The translations under genes were made by a program, and so were the position numbers. From Aquisphaera insulae (GTDB taxonomy: Bacteria; Planctomycetota; Planctomycetia; Isosphaerales; Isosphaeraceae), in the NCBI RefSeq assembly GCF_011064615.1, contig NZ_JAALJH010000003.1, positions 124,001 to 188,000 on the forward strand: 64,000 bases of DNA, written 5' to 3'. Each line of letters opens with the position of its first letter. Within the stretch, counting starts at the first letter, position 1. Under the pieces are notes generated by a model. It did no database searches. It worked only from the letters and a program-made list of their open reading frames with translations, and was not told the origin of the DNA. Shown here piece after piece: positions 25,625-35,462 of this stretch.

Positions 25625-25854
25625 CCTCGTGGGACGCTCCGATCCCGCCAACGCGCCCTCCCCATTGCGGCTCGGCTCCCTCGAAGTTCGGCGGCATTCC
25701 GCACGGCCTCGCGACGAGATCCTGTCCCGCCGGTCCAGCACGGCCGCGGCGTGACGAAATCGTCCCGCGGGATCGGGCGGCGAGCCGTCCCCACCCGCAG
25801 CAAGCCGGAACGCCCCAGACACGCGCGCACCTCGACCGACGGGAAGACGGACCG

Positions 25855-27540
25855 ATGAGCCTGTTCACGACCCTGCGATTCGCCGGACTGGACGGAGATC
25901 CCCACGGCCATCCGGCCTCGCCTCGGCCCGCAAACGGGCCGGAATTCGAGTCCCTCGCTCGCACCGCATCCTCGATCACCGGGCGCATGCAGGCCCTGGC
26001 GCGGCGAATCCTCGGCGATGACGCCGAGGCGGCGGATGCCGTCCAGGAGGCCCTGATCGCCCTCTGGAACGAGCCCGAAATGCCGCGACGTCCGTCCGGC
26101 TGGCTGGCCAGGGCGGTGGTCCTCCACAGTTTGCATCAGTCCCGGACGCGCGCCCGACGCCGCAAGTACGAGCGCCGGGCGGGCGAGCAGAGGTCCGAGG
26201 CCAGCACCGGGGACGAGCCGTCGGGGCGGGCCCAGATCGCGGAGCTCCGTCACCACCTCGACGCCGCGATGCAGACCCTGCCCCCCGAGCAGCGCGCGGT
26301 CGTCCGCCTCTGGAACGAGGAGCGAATGGACTACGCCGGGATCGCGGAATCCCTCGGCATCCCGATCGGCACGGTAAGGTCCAGGCTGAACCGGGCGCGG
26401 AATCACCTGCGATCGGCCTTCGATCCGGAGCCCGACGGCCGGGCCGGGGCGACCGGCATGCCGAACACAGAGCGAATCTCAACGAAAGACCAGACCATGA
26501 AGACGCCCCGCCCGCATCGCGCCCGCGGCTTCACGCTGATCGAGCTGCTCGTCGTCATCTCCATCATTGCGGTGCTGATCGCGCTGCTGCTCCCGGCGGT
26601 CCAGTCCGCACGCGAGGCCGCTCGCCGCGCCCAGTGCGTGAACAACCTGAAGCAGATCGGCCTGGCCCTGCACAACTATCATTCGGCCTTCGATACCTTC
26701 GCCCCCGGCTACATCAGCGCGGTCGACAAGACGATAGCCGATCCCTGCGATCAGGATGCGGAGAATGCCTCCTCGATCGACCTGGGGCCGGGCTGGGCCT
26801 GGGGGAGCATGATCCTCGCCCAGATGGAGCAGCAGAACGTCTCCAACGCGATCAATTTCAGCCTCTCCGTCGCTTACAGGGCGAACGACACGTGCAGCAC
26901 GCTCTCGCTGGGCGTGTACCTCTGCCCGTCCGACGACGGCCCGTCGGTGGTCCCGGTCCTTGCGGACCCGCCGGATCCCAACGACCCGGGCACCTTCACG
27001 GGCTCGAACATCGTGGACTATGTCTCGCGGGGGAATTACGTCGGCATGTGGGGCGTCGGAGAGATCTGCGCGGGCTCGGGCCCGGCGGATGCCCCCAACG
27101 TGGGATCGATCGGAAGCCCGGCCGGGATCTTCCGCCGCAACAGCGCCACCCGGATCGCCGCGATCACCGACGGCACGAGCAACACGATCGCCGTCGGCGA
27201 GCGGAGCCACAACCTGAGCTACGTCACCTGGACGGCCCGATCGATCGGAGGCTGGCTCGGCAAGACGTCGGCCATCGAGGGTGGGACGGATAAATTCAAT
27301 CCGTCCCCGGAGGAATGCTGGACCCAGGTCATGGGCCCGGCCGGCCTGGAGGACGGGAATCGGACGATCAACCAGGAGGAAGCCCACGTCGAGGACTACT
27401 GGAGTCGCCACCCCGGCGGCGCCAATTTCCTGATGGGGGACGGCTCGGTCCGCTTCCTCAAGTCCTCGATCAACCCCATCTCCTGGCGGGCGATGGCGAC
27501 CCGGAATTTCGGCGAGGTGATCTCGGCGGACTCCTACTGA
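25855..27540 (+). CDS. ECF sigma factor, reading without a stop into a DUF1559 protein
   Basis: ATG 25855 ([15 protein letters not shown]) opens a frame that contains a complete extracytoplasmic-function sigma factor in its first 205 residues: region 2 with [20 protein letters not shown] and ALIALWNEP, then region 4 with [20 protein letters not shown] and [20 protein letters not shown]. Sigma proteins of this type normally end shortly after that. Here no stop codon occurs, and the frame continues straight into a prepilin-like DUF1559 protein whose own ATG is at 26497. Either the two are made as one 561-residue fusion, or a stop was lost, or the second protein also starts internally. The sigma domain looks intact. 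Confidence 0.8.
   Translation: MSLFTTLRFAGLDGDPHGHPASPRPANGPEFESLARTASSITGRMQALARRILGDDAEAADAVQEALIALWNEPEMPRRPSGWLARAVVLHSLHQSRTRARRRKYERRAGEQRSEASTGDEPSGRAQIAELRHHLDAAMQTLPPEQRAVVRLWNEERMDYAGIAESLGIPIGTVRSRLNRARNHLRSAFDPEPDGRAGATGMPNTERISTKDQTMKTPRPHRARGFTLIELLVVISIIAVLIALLLPAVQSAREAARRAQCVNNLKQIGLALHNYHSAFDTFAPGYISAVDKTIADPCDQDAENASSIDLGPGWAWGSMILAQMEQQNVSNAINFSLSVAYRANDTCSTLSLGVYLCPSDDGPSVVPVLADPPDPNDPGTFTGSNIVDYVSRGNYVGMWGVGEICAGSGPADAPNVGSIGSPAGIFRRNSATRIAAITDGTSNTIAVGERSHNLSYVTWTARSIGGWLGKTSAIEGGTDKFNPSPEECWTQVMGPAGLEDGNRTINQEEAHVEDYWSRHPGGANFLMGDGSVRFLKSSINPISWRAMATRNFGEVISADSY
26497..27540 (+). CDS. DUF1559 prepilin-like exported protein
   Basis: Starting from ATG 26497 the 347-residue product begins [20 protein letters not shown], a type IV prepilin leader cut before the Phe, followed by the family block [20 protein letters not shown]. 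The H-X9-DG C-terminal signature is present as [19 protein letters not shown]1559 proteins are hugely expanded in planctomycetes, and are thought to be pseudopilin-like surface or secretion components. It shares its frame with the upstream sigma factor without an intervening stop. A good ribosome site before this ATG is not obvious (AACGAAAGACC), which leaves the translation mode open. Confidence 0.88.
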   Translation: MKTPRPHRARGFTLIELLVVISIIAVLIALLLPAVQSAREAARRAQCVNNLKQIGLALHNYHSAFDTFAPGYISAVDKTIADPCDQDAENASSIDLGPGWAWGSMILAQMEQQNVSNAINFSLSVAYRANDTCSTLSLGVYLCPSDDGPSVVPVLADPPDPNDPGTFTGSNIVDYVSRGNYVGMWGVGEICAGSGPADAPNVGSIGSPAGIFRRNSATRIAAITDGTSNTIAVGERSHNLSYVTWTARSIGGWLGKTSAIEGGTDKFNPSPEECWTQVMGPAGLEDGNRTINQEEAHVEDYWSRHPGGANFLMGDGSVRFLKSSINPISWRAMATRNFGEVISADSY

Positions 27541-27579
27541 CGCCCGCGGCGACGGCCCCCTGGTACTCCGGAAAAGACA

Positions 27580-28848
27580 ATGAACATCTTCTTGATCAAC
27601 ATGCGAACGCATGTCCCGTCCATCGTCCGCGCCGCGATCCCGGCCATCGGCCGCGGGCTGGGGACAACCCTGGGATGCCTCGGCCTGGTGGGCCTGGCGT
27701 CGCTGCTCTGCGGGCTCTTCCTCCACCCGCGAGGGCTGGTCGCCGCGGCGGGGGCGGCCGGGGTCGCCGCGATCGGCACGGCCTGGCCCTGGTTGAGCAT
27801 CCGCGGACTTTCCGCCTCGATCGAGTTCGATCGTCGCCGGGGGCGGGAAGGGGAGGCGGCGACGTTTCGGCTGAGGATCCGGAACCGGCTCCCCTGGGGC
27901 GTGTGGGGCCTCTCCGTCGTGGGGGACTTCGGGAGTGCCAAGGGCTCCGGCCCTGTCGTCTCGCTGCCCCGCGTGAAGGCTCGCGACACGGCGGAGATCC
28001 GGGCCGACTTCGTCCCGTCCATGCGGGGTGAGTATCCCTCGGGCGTCCCTCGGCTGGCCTGCGGTTTCCCGTTCGGCCTCTGGGAGGCGAGCCGGCCGAT
28101 CGAGGTCCGGGGGCGTCTACTGGTCTGGCCGCGGACCTACCCCGTCGGCCTGGCCATCGAGGCCGCGGGGGGGACCGATGGCCGGGGGCTCTCGCCCCGG
28201 GACAGGGCCGGGGGACGAGGCGACCTGATGGGCGTCCGCCCGTACCGGCGGGGCGAGCCGATCGGCCGCATCCACTGGGGGCAGACGGCCCGACGGGCGG
28301 AGTTGATCGTCTGCGAGGCGTGCTCGACGGCCGCGCCCAGGATCCGAATCGACCTGGACCCGCGGCGCGAGGTCCACGCCGGCGAGGGGTCGGTGGGATC
28401 GCGGGAATGGGCCATCCGGGTCGCAGCCAGCCTGGCGGAGCGGGGGGCCCTCCTCGGCGCGGATGTCTCCCTCGCCTGCGGCGGGCGGACGATCGTGGCG
28501 ACGGCCGACGCGGGCCGCTCCGGCCAGGTCGCACTCCTCGACGCGCTGGCGAGGCTGCAACTCGACGCCGGCCCGCGGCTCGCCGAGTCCCAGGCCAGGA
28601 GCCACCGACTCGCCCCGAATGAGGCGTGCATCCGAATCACGACCGACCTCGGTCTCCTCCGACCGGCCCGCGACGCGTCCCCGTCGCGCGGCGATCTCTG
28701 GGTCGTGCTGTCGACGCGCGGCTTCGATCCGACCATCGACCTCGGGCCGGAGGCGCACGACGTGTCCCCCTGGCTCTGGATCGAGGGGCCCGAACGCGTC
28801 GCCTCGAGCCTTCGTGGTGCCAGGGGGGTGGCCGGCCATGCACGCTGA
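27580..28848 (+). CDS. DUF58 domain protein
   Basis: The 422-residue membrane-linked protein has two N-terminal hydrophobic helices (GLGTTLGCLGLVGLASLLCG and VAAAGAAGVAAIGTAW), a beta-sandwich region, and the DUF58 signature RGDLMGVRPYRRGEPIGRIH near residue 210. Such proteins typically belong to MoxR-DUF58-transglutaminase clusters that assemble or stabilise envelope proteins, and all three members are present here. Its last 11 bases overlap the next gene. A shorter start at MRTHVPS (27601) is possible; the ribosome site of either is weak. Confidence 0.85.
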   Translation: MNIFLINMRTHVPSIVRAAIPAIGRGLGTTLGCLGLVGLASLLCGLFLHPRGLVAAAGAAGVAAIGTAWPWLSIRGLSASIEFDRRRGREGEAATFRLRIRNRLPWGVWGLSVVGDFGSAKGSGPVVSLPRVKARDTAEIRADFVPSMRGEYPSGVPRLACGFPFGLWEASRPIEVRGRLLVWPRTYPVGLAIEAAGGTDGRGLSPRDRAGGRGDLMGVRPYRRGEPIGRIHWGQTARRAELIVCEACSTAAPRIRIDLDPRREVHAGEGSVGSREWAIRVAASLAERGALLGADVSLACGGRTIVATADAGRSGQVALLDALARLQLDAGPRLAESQARSHRLAPNEACIRITTDLGLLRPARDASPSRGDLWVVLSTRGFDPTIDLGPEAHDVSPWLWIEGPERVASSLRGARGVAGHAR

Positions 28849-31183
28849 GCGGCAATCCGACGCGCCAATCCAGGCGATGACCCTTTTGATGGCGGCGTTC
28901 GCCGCGGTGGCGATCGAGCAGGCGATGGTCGAGCCGGGCCGCTCGCGCTGGCCGGCACTCATCTGGACCATCGGGGGCCTGATCGTGCCGGCCGTCCTGG
29001 CCGCGCTGGCCCTCAACCGAGGGTATCTGGCCGGATGCAGGGACCGGGCGCGGGTCGGGATCCTCCTGTCCCTGATCGCCTTGCCGTTCCTTGGAGAGGC
29101 GTGGAGTCTCGTCGCCACGGGACGTTGCCACCTGGCGGAGGTCCCGCTCCTGGCGGCCCTTCGCAACCTCGTCCTGGGCCTGTCGGCCTGGTCACGGGGC
29201 CGGGCCGAGTCGAGGGCCGCGGCGCTGGCGAGCGTCTTCCTCGTGACCGCCGCGACGGCCGTGGGGGGAGATGGCGGGCCGGCGGTGATGGTCCCCGTGC
29301 TGGGCTTCGCGGCGGCGGGGATCGGCTGGCTGATGGGCGTCTACTGGCAGGGCCTGAACCTCGACGGGAATTCCGGCGTCCGGATCCCGCAGGTGGCCGC
29401 GGCCGCCTGCGCGCTGGGGCTCGCCGCGAGCCTGGGGCTGATCCTGGCCATGGCCCCGGCCCGAGCGGCGGACTTCCTGGCCTGTCTCATCCCGAGCTCC
29501 GGCGGCGATCGCTGGAGCGACCCGGACTCCTCGTCGGGGGTCGGCGACGGCGACAACGAGGTCGCGGCCAGCGAGCACCCGCAGTCGGTCGGCTTCACCG
29601 CCAGCGACGTCTACCTGGAGACGGACAAGCCGAGCCTCTACGACGCCTTCAATGAAACCTACGGCGAACCCTTCAAACCTCGCCCGCATCAGAAGATGAT
29701 TGCGATGGGGCCGCAGGATGTCGGCGAGCTGAAGGAGCCCCCCGCCGAGAATCTCAGGGCCGGCCGCGAGTTCGCCGCGGTCCGCCGCAGGCCCTCGCCC
29801 CGCGCCGGCCGGCCGAGGACGAACGGGGCCGAGGCCCTGGTCTACGTGAAGGGGGCGACGCCGCTTCACCTCCCGCTGGCCGCCTACAGCCATTTCGACG
29901 GCACATCCTGGCGCGAGCAGCCGTGTTGCGGGCGGATCTTCGACGCCGAGAAGGAGGCCGGCGGCTCGTGGCTCAGGCTGCCGTGGCGCGAGGCGCCCTA
30001 TCTGGCGGGCATCGCCTCCCATCAGGTGAAGATCGGGACGCTCGATTCGAGCCCCCTGGCCATCCCGCCACACGCCTGCCGGATCCGCGTCGGGGCCGTG
30101 GACCGCCTCGACTTCTTCGGCTGGGCGCAGGCGGGCATCCTGCGGATGACGGATCGGCCGGTACCGGCGGGGACGGTCATCGAGGCGGAGACGCGCACCG
30201 TCTACTGGGACCGGCTGCATGCCCAGGAATTCGCCGGCCAGTCCCCCGGCGGCCCGACGCATGACGTCGACTTCGACGGCTACTCCATCGACGCCGAGGT
30301 CGCCGAGCTGGCGAGGGCCTGGACGACCGGCGTGCCGTCCGGTTGGGCTTGCGTGGAGGCGATCACGGCGCGGCTCCGGCGCGACTTCGTCCACGACCGG
30401 GCGGCCACGATGCCCGAGACCTGCGACGACATCGTCGCGGAGTTCCTGCTCCGCTCCCGCCGCGGGCCGGATTACCTCTTCGCCTCGGCGGCCGCGGTCC
30501 TGATCCGCTCGCTGGGCTATCCGGCCCGGGTCGTGAGCGGGCTGTACGCCGATCCGGCGCGGTACGATCCGCGGACCCGGCACACGGCGGTCGCCCGCGA
30601 GGACGTCCATTTCTGGGTCGAGGTGCGGCTGCCGGACGCCTGCTGGATCTGCGTCGAGCCGACCCCCGGGTACGACCTCGCCGCGCCGGTTGACACGTGG
30701 TCCAATCGGCTGGCCACGGCGCTGGCCCGGGTCCGTCGATGGCTCGCCGAGCATGCGATCGGGCTGGCCGTCGCGGCGATGGTCACGGTCCTGACGGCGA
30801 TCCGGCGGACGCGGATCCTCGACGCCCTGGCGACGCTCGCCTACACCATCCGGCCCGGGGTCGATCCCCGGCGGCGGATCCTCGGTGCCCTCCGGCTGGT
30901 CGAGCGGCGTGCCCGCTGGGCCGGGCTGATGAGGCCGCCGGGACTCACGCCGGCCCGCTGGTATCCGCGATTCGCGACCGCCGGGGAGCCACTCGACGCG
31001 CTCGATCGCCTGATCCACCTCGCCGGATGGGCGGTCCATGCGGCGGACGGAGTCCCGGCCCAGGATCCCCCCGACTCCACCTGCCGCGACGCCATCCGGG
31101 CCTGGACGCTCGATCGCTTTCGCGCGGCCGGCCGTCGATTGCCGGAAAACACGAAGGAGGACTTCCCTTGCGCCCGGAAGTGA
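28838..31183 (+). CDS. Transglutaminase-like membrane protein with substituted active site
   Basis: The 781-residue TgpA-type protein has several N-terminal membrane helices (to about residue 205), an acidic and Pro-rich periplasmic stretch, a transglutaminase-like fold at about residues 480-620, one further membrane helix near 640 (AIGLAVAAMVTVLTAI) and a cytosolic C-terminal region. In active relatives the fold begins RRGxC; here it reads RRGPDYLFAS, so the catalytic Cys position holds Asp. The His (VHFWVEV) is kept, and the usual Asp before PTPG is Glu (WICVEPTPGY). The enzyme is therefore probably not a classical transglutaminase. Its start ATG 28838 overlaps the DUF58 gene, and its end overlaps the MoxR start. 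Confidence 0.85.
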   Translation: MHAERQSDAPIQAMTLLMAAFAAVAIEQAMVEPGRSRWPALIWTIGGLIVPAVLAALALNRGYLAGCRDRARVGILLSLIALPFLGEAWSLVATGRCHLAEVPLLAALRNLVLGLSAWSRGRAESRAAALASVFLVTAATAVGGDGGPAVMVPVLGFAAAGIGWLMGVYWQGLNLDGNSGVRIPQVAAAACALGLAASLGLILAMAPARAADFLACLIPSSGGDRWSDPDSSSGVGDGDNEVAASEHPQSVGFTASDVYLETDKPSLYDAFNETYGEPFKPRPHQKMIAMGPQDVGELKEPPAENLRAGREFAAVRRRPSPRAGRPRTNGAEALVYVKGATPLHLPLAAYSHFDGTSWREQPCCGRIFDAEKEAGGSWLRLPWREAPYLAGIASHQVKIGTLDSSPLAIPPHACRIRVGAVDRLDFFGWAQAGILRMTDRPVPAGTVIEAETRTVYWDRLHAQEFAGQSPGGPTHDVDFDGYSIDAEVAELARAWTTGVPSGWACVEAITARLRRDFVHDRAATMPETCDDIVAEFLLRSRRGPDYLFASAAAVLIRSLGYPARVVSGLYADPARYDPRTRHTAVAREDVHFWVEVRLPDACWICVEPTPGYDLAAPVDTWSNRLATALARVRRWLAEHAIGLAVAAMVTVLTAIRRTRILDALATLAYTIRPGVDPRRRILGALRLVERRARWAGLMRPPGLTPARWYPRFATAGEPLDALDRLIHLAGWAVHAADGVPAQDPPDSTCRDAIRAWTLDRFRAAGRRLPENTKEDFPCARK

Positions 31184-32169
31184 GAGAGAGGGACCGAACC
31201 GACCGCACGGCCGAGTCGCCCTGTGCGGCGGTCGGGGATCGGCGGATCGACCAGATACGCTTCGCCCTGAACACGGCCATCCGCGGGAAGGGGCCCGTGC
31301 TGGAGCATGTCCTCGCCTGCCTGCTGGCCCGGGGCCACCTGCTGCTGGAAGATCTCCCGGGGCTGGGGAAGACGACGCTGGCCCGGGCCCTGGCTGCGTC
31401 GATCGGAGGGAAGTTCGCCAGGGTCCAGTGCACGCCGGACCTGCTGCCGGGAGACATCACGGGCTTCCGCGTCTACGACCAGCACACCCGCGAATTCGAG
31501 TTCCTCGCCGGGCCGGTCTTCTCCGACGTCCTGCTCGCCGACGAGATCAACCGCACCTCCCCGCGGACGCAGAGCGCGTTGCTCGAGGCGATGGCGGAGC
31601 GCCAGGTGACGGTCGACGGCATCCGCCACGTCCTCTCCGAATCGTTCCTCGTGATCGCCACCCAGAACCCCGTGGATCAGCATGGGACCTTCCCGTTGCC
31701 GGAGGCCCAGCTCGACCGGTTCGCGATCAAGCTGCGGATCGGCTACCCGGGCCGCCAGGACGAGATGACGATGCTGGCCGAGGATGTCGGCCGGGCCGCC
31801 CGGGACGACCATCACCATCCCGCCGTGATGAGTCCCGGCGACCTCCGCGAGCTCCAGGCCCGAGCGGCGAGGGTCGCCGTCGGCCCCCCGGTCCGGGAAT
31901 ACCTGGTCAACCTGGCTCATGCCACGCGATCGCATCGGCAGGTGACGCTGGGAGTCAGCCCCCGCGGCCTCCTCACCTGGCAGCGACTGGCGCAGGCGAG
32001 GGCGTTCCTGGGCGGCCGGAATTACGTCACGCCGGATGACGTCCTCGACGTGGCCGAGCCCGTGCTCCTGGCCCGCCTCGGCGTCGAACCCGACCTCGCC
32101 CCCCGGCTGATCGAGGAGTTGATCACCTCCGTGCCGGCGCCCGTGTATCCCGGGCACGGCCCCGCCTGA
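31168..32169 (+). CDS. MoxR family AAA+ ATPase
   Basis: The 333-residue chaperone-like ATPase has Walker A (LEDLPGLGKTTLARALA near residue 55), Walker B (VLLADEINRTSP near 120), sensor motif VIATQNPVDQHGTFPLPEAQ and LDRF near 165, and a C-terminal lid. MoxR ATPases remodel or activate partner proteins, usually together with DUF58 and transglutaminase-like genes. I chose TTG 31168 because AAGGAGG lies exactly 7 nt upstream; GTG 31180 is in frame but 19 nt away. The start overlaps the previous gene by 16 bases, implying tight coupling. In this cluster MoxR comes last rather than first. Confidence 0.92.
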   Translation: MRPEVRERDRTDRTAESPCAAVGDRRIDQIRFALNTAIRGKGPVLEHVLACLLARGHLLLEDLPGLGKTTLARALAASIGGKFARVQCTPDLLPGDITGFRVYDQHTREFEFLAGPVFSDVLLADEINRTSPRTQSALLEAMAERQVTVDGIRHVLSESFLVIATQNPVDQHGTFPLPEAQLDRFAIKLRIGYPGRQDEMTMLAEDVGRAARDDHHHPAVMSPGDLRELQARAARVAVGPPVREYLVNLAHATRSHRQVTLGVSPRGLLTWQRLAQARAFLGGRNYVTPDDVLDVAEPVLLARLGVEPDLAPRLIEELITSVPAPVYPGHGPA

Positions 32170-32226
32170 GGGCATCGACCTCGGGGCCGAACGACGAAAC
32201 CTCGCCTTCTCCGGAGCAAATGACAG

Positions 32227-33798
32227 ATGCTATCCCAGGCGGAAACAATCGGCTTCGGATTCCTCCTGAGCCTCCTTCGCGTCTCTCTCCATGCCTCGCC
32301 CTACCTCCTGATCGGCTTCCTGACGGCCGGGGCGCTGCGGACGCTGGCCGGGTCGGACCGATGGCGAGCGCTGTTCGAGGGCGGCCGCTGGCCCGCACCG
32401 CTGAAGGCCTGGTTGGCCGCGATGCTCCTGCCGGTCTGCTCGCTGGGAGTCCTGCCCATCCTCCGCGAGCTGAGGCGGGCGGGCGTGACCACGCCGGCGA
32501 TCCTGACCTTCGCGATCGCGGCGCCGACGCTCAATCCACTGTCCCTGTCCTACGGGGCGTCCTACCTGGGCCCTCGGGTGCTCGCGATCCTCATGCTCGG
32601 TACGTTCGTCGTCTCCGCCGGGGCCGGCATCGCGCTGGGCTACTTCTCCCCCGAGGATCGCGGGCGGGGCGAGGCCGCCGCGGACGGCGAGGAATCCGCG
32701 GCGCCCGCCCCCGGGTCGAGCCGAATCGCCGCAGCGGTCGCGAATGCGGCGGCCGCGGCCTCCGGGCCGGCGCTCGGCGACATCGCCGCGGGGATCCTGG
32801 GCGCGGGGTTCGTCGCGGCGATCGTGTCTCCGAGCTTCCTCTCCTCGGCCACCTTCGCGGGCGACCGGATGGCGATCCCGGCGATGGCCCTGGCGGCCCC
32901 CCTGTCCTACCTCACGCCGGAGCAGGGGATGGTGATCGTCCCGGAGATGATCAAGTTCCGACAATCGGCCGGCGCGATGGTCGTGCTCATGATCCTGGGG
33001 GTGGGGATGTCCCTCGGGCACGTGACCTGGATCCGCCGGGAATACGGCCGACGGATCGCCGGCACCTGGCTTTTGCTCGTCGCCATCCCGACGCTGGGCT
33101 TCGCCGCCATCGCCGATCGCTTGTTGCCCCCGGTCGGCACGGCGAACGAGGACAACGACCACTTCGACCTGCTGTCGAACCCGTTCTCCGGGCATCATGG
33201 CCCGAGCGACCTCGCCAGGGCGGCCCGACGAATCGTCTCGCGGGCCGGCGCGGCGAATGTGGCGGCCGCCGGCCTCCTGATCCTGCTGTCCGGCGTGGGC
33301 TTCGCCATGAGGAATCCGCCCCTTCGAGAACGCCTGAAATCGATCGGGGGACCAAGCCGGACCGGGCGCGTCGAGGACGCGCCGGCCCTCTGGAATCGAC
33401 CCCTGCCGGCCTGGCTCGCCCCCGCGACGATGCTCGCAGGAGTCCCGGCGATCGTGGCTGCGGGATTCCTCGCCTACTTTCCCTCTCCGGCCGACGCCTT
33501 CCGCGACATGGCGATCATCAAGGCGGATTTCTACGGCGAGCTCGGGAGCCCGAGCCCCGATGCCTCGCTCTACCACCTGGACCTGTGGGATCGCCAGGCG
33601 GGCCGGCTCGAGGTCGGCGCCTGGATTCGCCTGACCTCGCCCGGACCCGAAGCGTCGCGGCGGGTCCGGGAGTTGAAGGAGGGGCTGGGCTCGCTCCGGT
33701 CCGATCTCGAGCAGGGACGATCCGATCTCGCCCGGCGTCGTTTCCCCGAGATCCAGGATCGCCTCGAACGTTGCAGGATTGCATTTCAGGTCCGTTGA
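32227..33798 (+). CDS. YraQ/DUF318-type membrane permease
   Basis: The 523-residue protein has two bundles of hydrophobic helices. The first contains WLAAMLLPVCSLGVLPILRE and IAAPTLNPLSLSYGA, hallmarks of the DUF318/ArsP-like permease family, where a Cys and the PxxNP region line the transport path; the second bundle begins near residue 180. The C-terminal 150 residues are soluble, with LYHLDLWDRQAGRLEVGAWI and a coiled Arg/Glu-rich end (about residues 465-505), a feature not typical for the family. Some relatives export arsenic compounds or metals (SO_0444-type Cu/Zn), but the substrate here is unknown. It lies 57 nt after the MoxR gene. Confidence 0.82.
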   Translation: MLSQAETIGFGFLLSLLRVSLHASPYLLIGFLTAGALRTLAGSDRWRALFEGGRWPAPLKAWLAAMLLPVCSLGVLPILRELRRAGVTTPAILTFAIAAPTLNPLSLSYGASYLGPRVLAILMLGTFVVSAGAGIALGYFSPEDRGRGEAAADGEESAAPAPGSSRIAAAVANAAAAASGPALGDIAAGILGAGFVAAIVSPSFLSSATFAGDRMAIPAMALAAPLSYLTPEQGMVIVPEMIKFRQSAGAMVVLMILGVGMSLGHVTWIRREYGRRIAGTWLLLVAIPTLGFAAIADRLLPPVGTANEDNDHFDLLSNPFSGHHGPSDLARAARRIVSRAGAANVAAAGLLILLSGVGFAMRNPPLRERLKSIGGPSRTGRVEDAPALWNRPLPAWLAPATMLAGVPAIVAAGFLAYFPSPADAFRDMAIIKADFYGELGSPSPDASLYHLDLWDRQAGRLEVGAWIRLTSPGPEASRRVRELKEGLGSLRSDLEQGRSDLARRRFPEIQDRLERCRIAFQVR

Positions 33799-34010
33799 CC
33801 GCACGCGCAATCCGAAGAAAATCGTCGAAAACGATCCGTACCGCTTGAATCGGAACTGCGGTGTCGATACCGTTTCTCCGACCTACATGCTCCTTCTTGC
33901 AACCGCCTCGCGATCACGCGCGTGCCCTTGCAGAAGGAGTCTCCTCGCCCCCGATTTCCCCTCGGGGGCTCCGATCGTCCTTCGAGCCGCACCCAAAGGA
34001 AAACACCGCG

Positions 34011-35432
34011 ATGACGTACGGAGATCCCCGGGGGGACCGCTCCCCCCGCGGCGTCTGGGCGATTGCGCTCCTGGCTTGCCTGATGGTAGCGGCCCAGAGC
34101 AGCGCCCCCGCGGCCGACGACTCGGCGGGGCCCCGTCGGGACGGCCGGAAGGGGGTGGGCGGCTCGACGACGACGTACACGAAGGACATCCTGCCGATCC
34201 TCCAGAAGAGCTGCATGCACTGCCATCGCTCGAACCAGGTCGGTCCCTTCCCGCTCGAGACGTACGAACAGGCGAAGAAGCGGGCCGACGACATCGCCTC
34301 GGTGGCCGGCGATCGATCCATGCCGCCGTGGCAGCCGGCGAGCGGCAAGGGGCCGCGGCTCAAGCATGACCCGTCGCTGACGGCGGCGGAGCTCTCCCGA
34401 TTCGAGTCCTGGGCGATGGCAGGGGCCCCGCGGGGCGACGAGAAGGACGCCCCCCCGCCGGTCAAGTACGCCGAGGGTTGGGCGCTCGGGACCCCGGACA
34501 TGATCCTCGAGATGACCGAGCCGTTCGAGGTCCCCGCCTCGGGGCCGGACCTCTACCGATGCTTCGTGATCCCGACGAACCTGCGTCGGGACCTCGCCAT
34601 CTCCGCGGTCGAGTACCAGCCCGGCAACCGGCGGGTGGTCCACCACGTGATGGCCTTCCTGGACACGACCGGCGCGGGGCGAGATAAGGACGCGAGCGAC
34701 CCCGGGCCGGGCTACACCTCCTATTCCAGCGCCGGCGTCCCGGTGGAGGGGGACCTCGGCGGCTGGGCCGCGGGGAACTCCGTGCACCACCTCCCCGACG
34801 GCATCGGCCGCCCCGTCCCGGCCTACTCCGACGTCCTGCTCCAGGTCCACTATCACCCGACCGGCAAGCGCGAGACCGACCGGACCCGGCTGGGCCTGCA
34901 CTTCTGCAAGAAGCCGGTCCGCCAGATGCTCCACTGGGCCAACGCCACCAACGACCGTTTCAAGCTCCCCGCCGGCCAGGCGGACGTGGAGGTGAAGGCC
35001 ACCTGGAACGTCCCGGTGGACGTCGAGGCCCTGGGCGTGACGCCCCACATGCACCAGCTCGGCCGCTCCTTCCGGATGTTCGCCGTCTTCCCGGGGGGGC
35101 GGACCGAGGACCTCCTGCACATCGATGCCTGGGATCCGAACTGGCAGAACACGTATTACTTCGACAAGCCGATCACGCTGCCGAAGGGGGCGATCGTGAA
35201 GCTCGTCGCCCATTACGACAACTCCGCCCACCCGAGGAACCCGCACAGCCCGCCGAAGGCCGTGGGCTGGGGGCCATCGGTCGGGGACGAGATGTGCGTC
35301 GGGTACATCGGTGTGGTCAAGAAGGGGCAGGACCTGACCCGGCCGGGCGAGCAGGACGACCTCTTCGAGATCCTCACGAAGCAGTACATGCGGAAGACCA
35401 TCCGCGACCAGTCGGCCCGCGCGGGACGGTGA
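34011..35432 (+). CDS. Cytochrome c fused to copper type II monooxygenase-like domain
   Basis: The 473-residue secreted protein has a signal peptide (GVWAIALLACLMVAAQSSAPA), a small c-type haem domain with CMHCH near residue 70, then a two-lobed PHM/DBM-type fold. Candidate copper ligands are HHVMAFLD near 212, VHYHPTG near 280, HMHQLG near 346, and Met in DEMCVGY near 428. In animals such domains hydroxylate peptides or amines with ascorbate as reductant; here the fused haem probably delivers electrons. The fusion is common in planctomycetes but substrates are unknown. The ATG 34011 start follows AAAGGA. No neighbouring gene clarifies its substrate. Confidence 0.85.
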   Translation: MTYGDPRGDRSPRGVWAIALLACLMVAAQSSAPAADDSAGPRRDGRKGVGGSTTTYTKDILPILQKSCMHCHRSNQVGPFPLETYEQAKKRADDIASVAGDRSMPPWQPASGKGPRLKHDPSLTAAELSRFESWAMAGAPRGDEKDAPPPVKYAEGWALGTPDMILEMTEPFEVPASGPDLYRCFVIPTNLRRDLAISAVEYQPGNRRVVHHVMAFLDTTGAGRDKDASDPGPGYTSYSSAGVPVEGDLGGWAAGNSVHHLPDGIGRPVPAYSDVLLQVHYHPTGKRETDRTRLGLHFCKKPVRQMLHWANATNDRFKLPAGQADVEVKATWNVPVDVEALGVTPHMHQLGRSFRMFAVFPGGRTEDLLHIDAWDPNWQNTYYFDKPITLPKGAIVKLVAHYDNSAHPRNPHSPPKAVGWGPSVGDEMCVGYIGVVKKGQDLTRPGEQDDLFEILTKQYMRKTIRDQSARAGR

Positions 35433-35462
35433 GCGGCAGATTCGCTCGCCCCTAGCCCAGGA

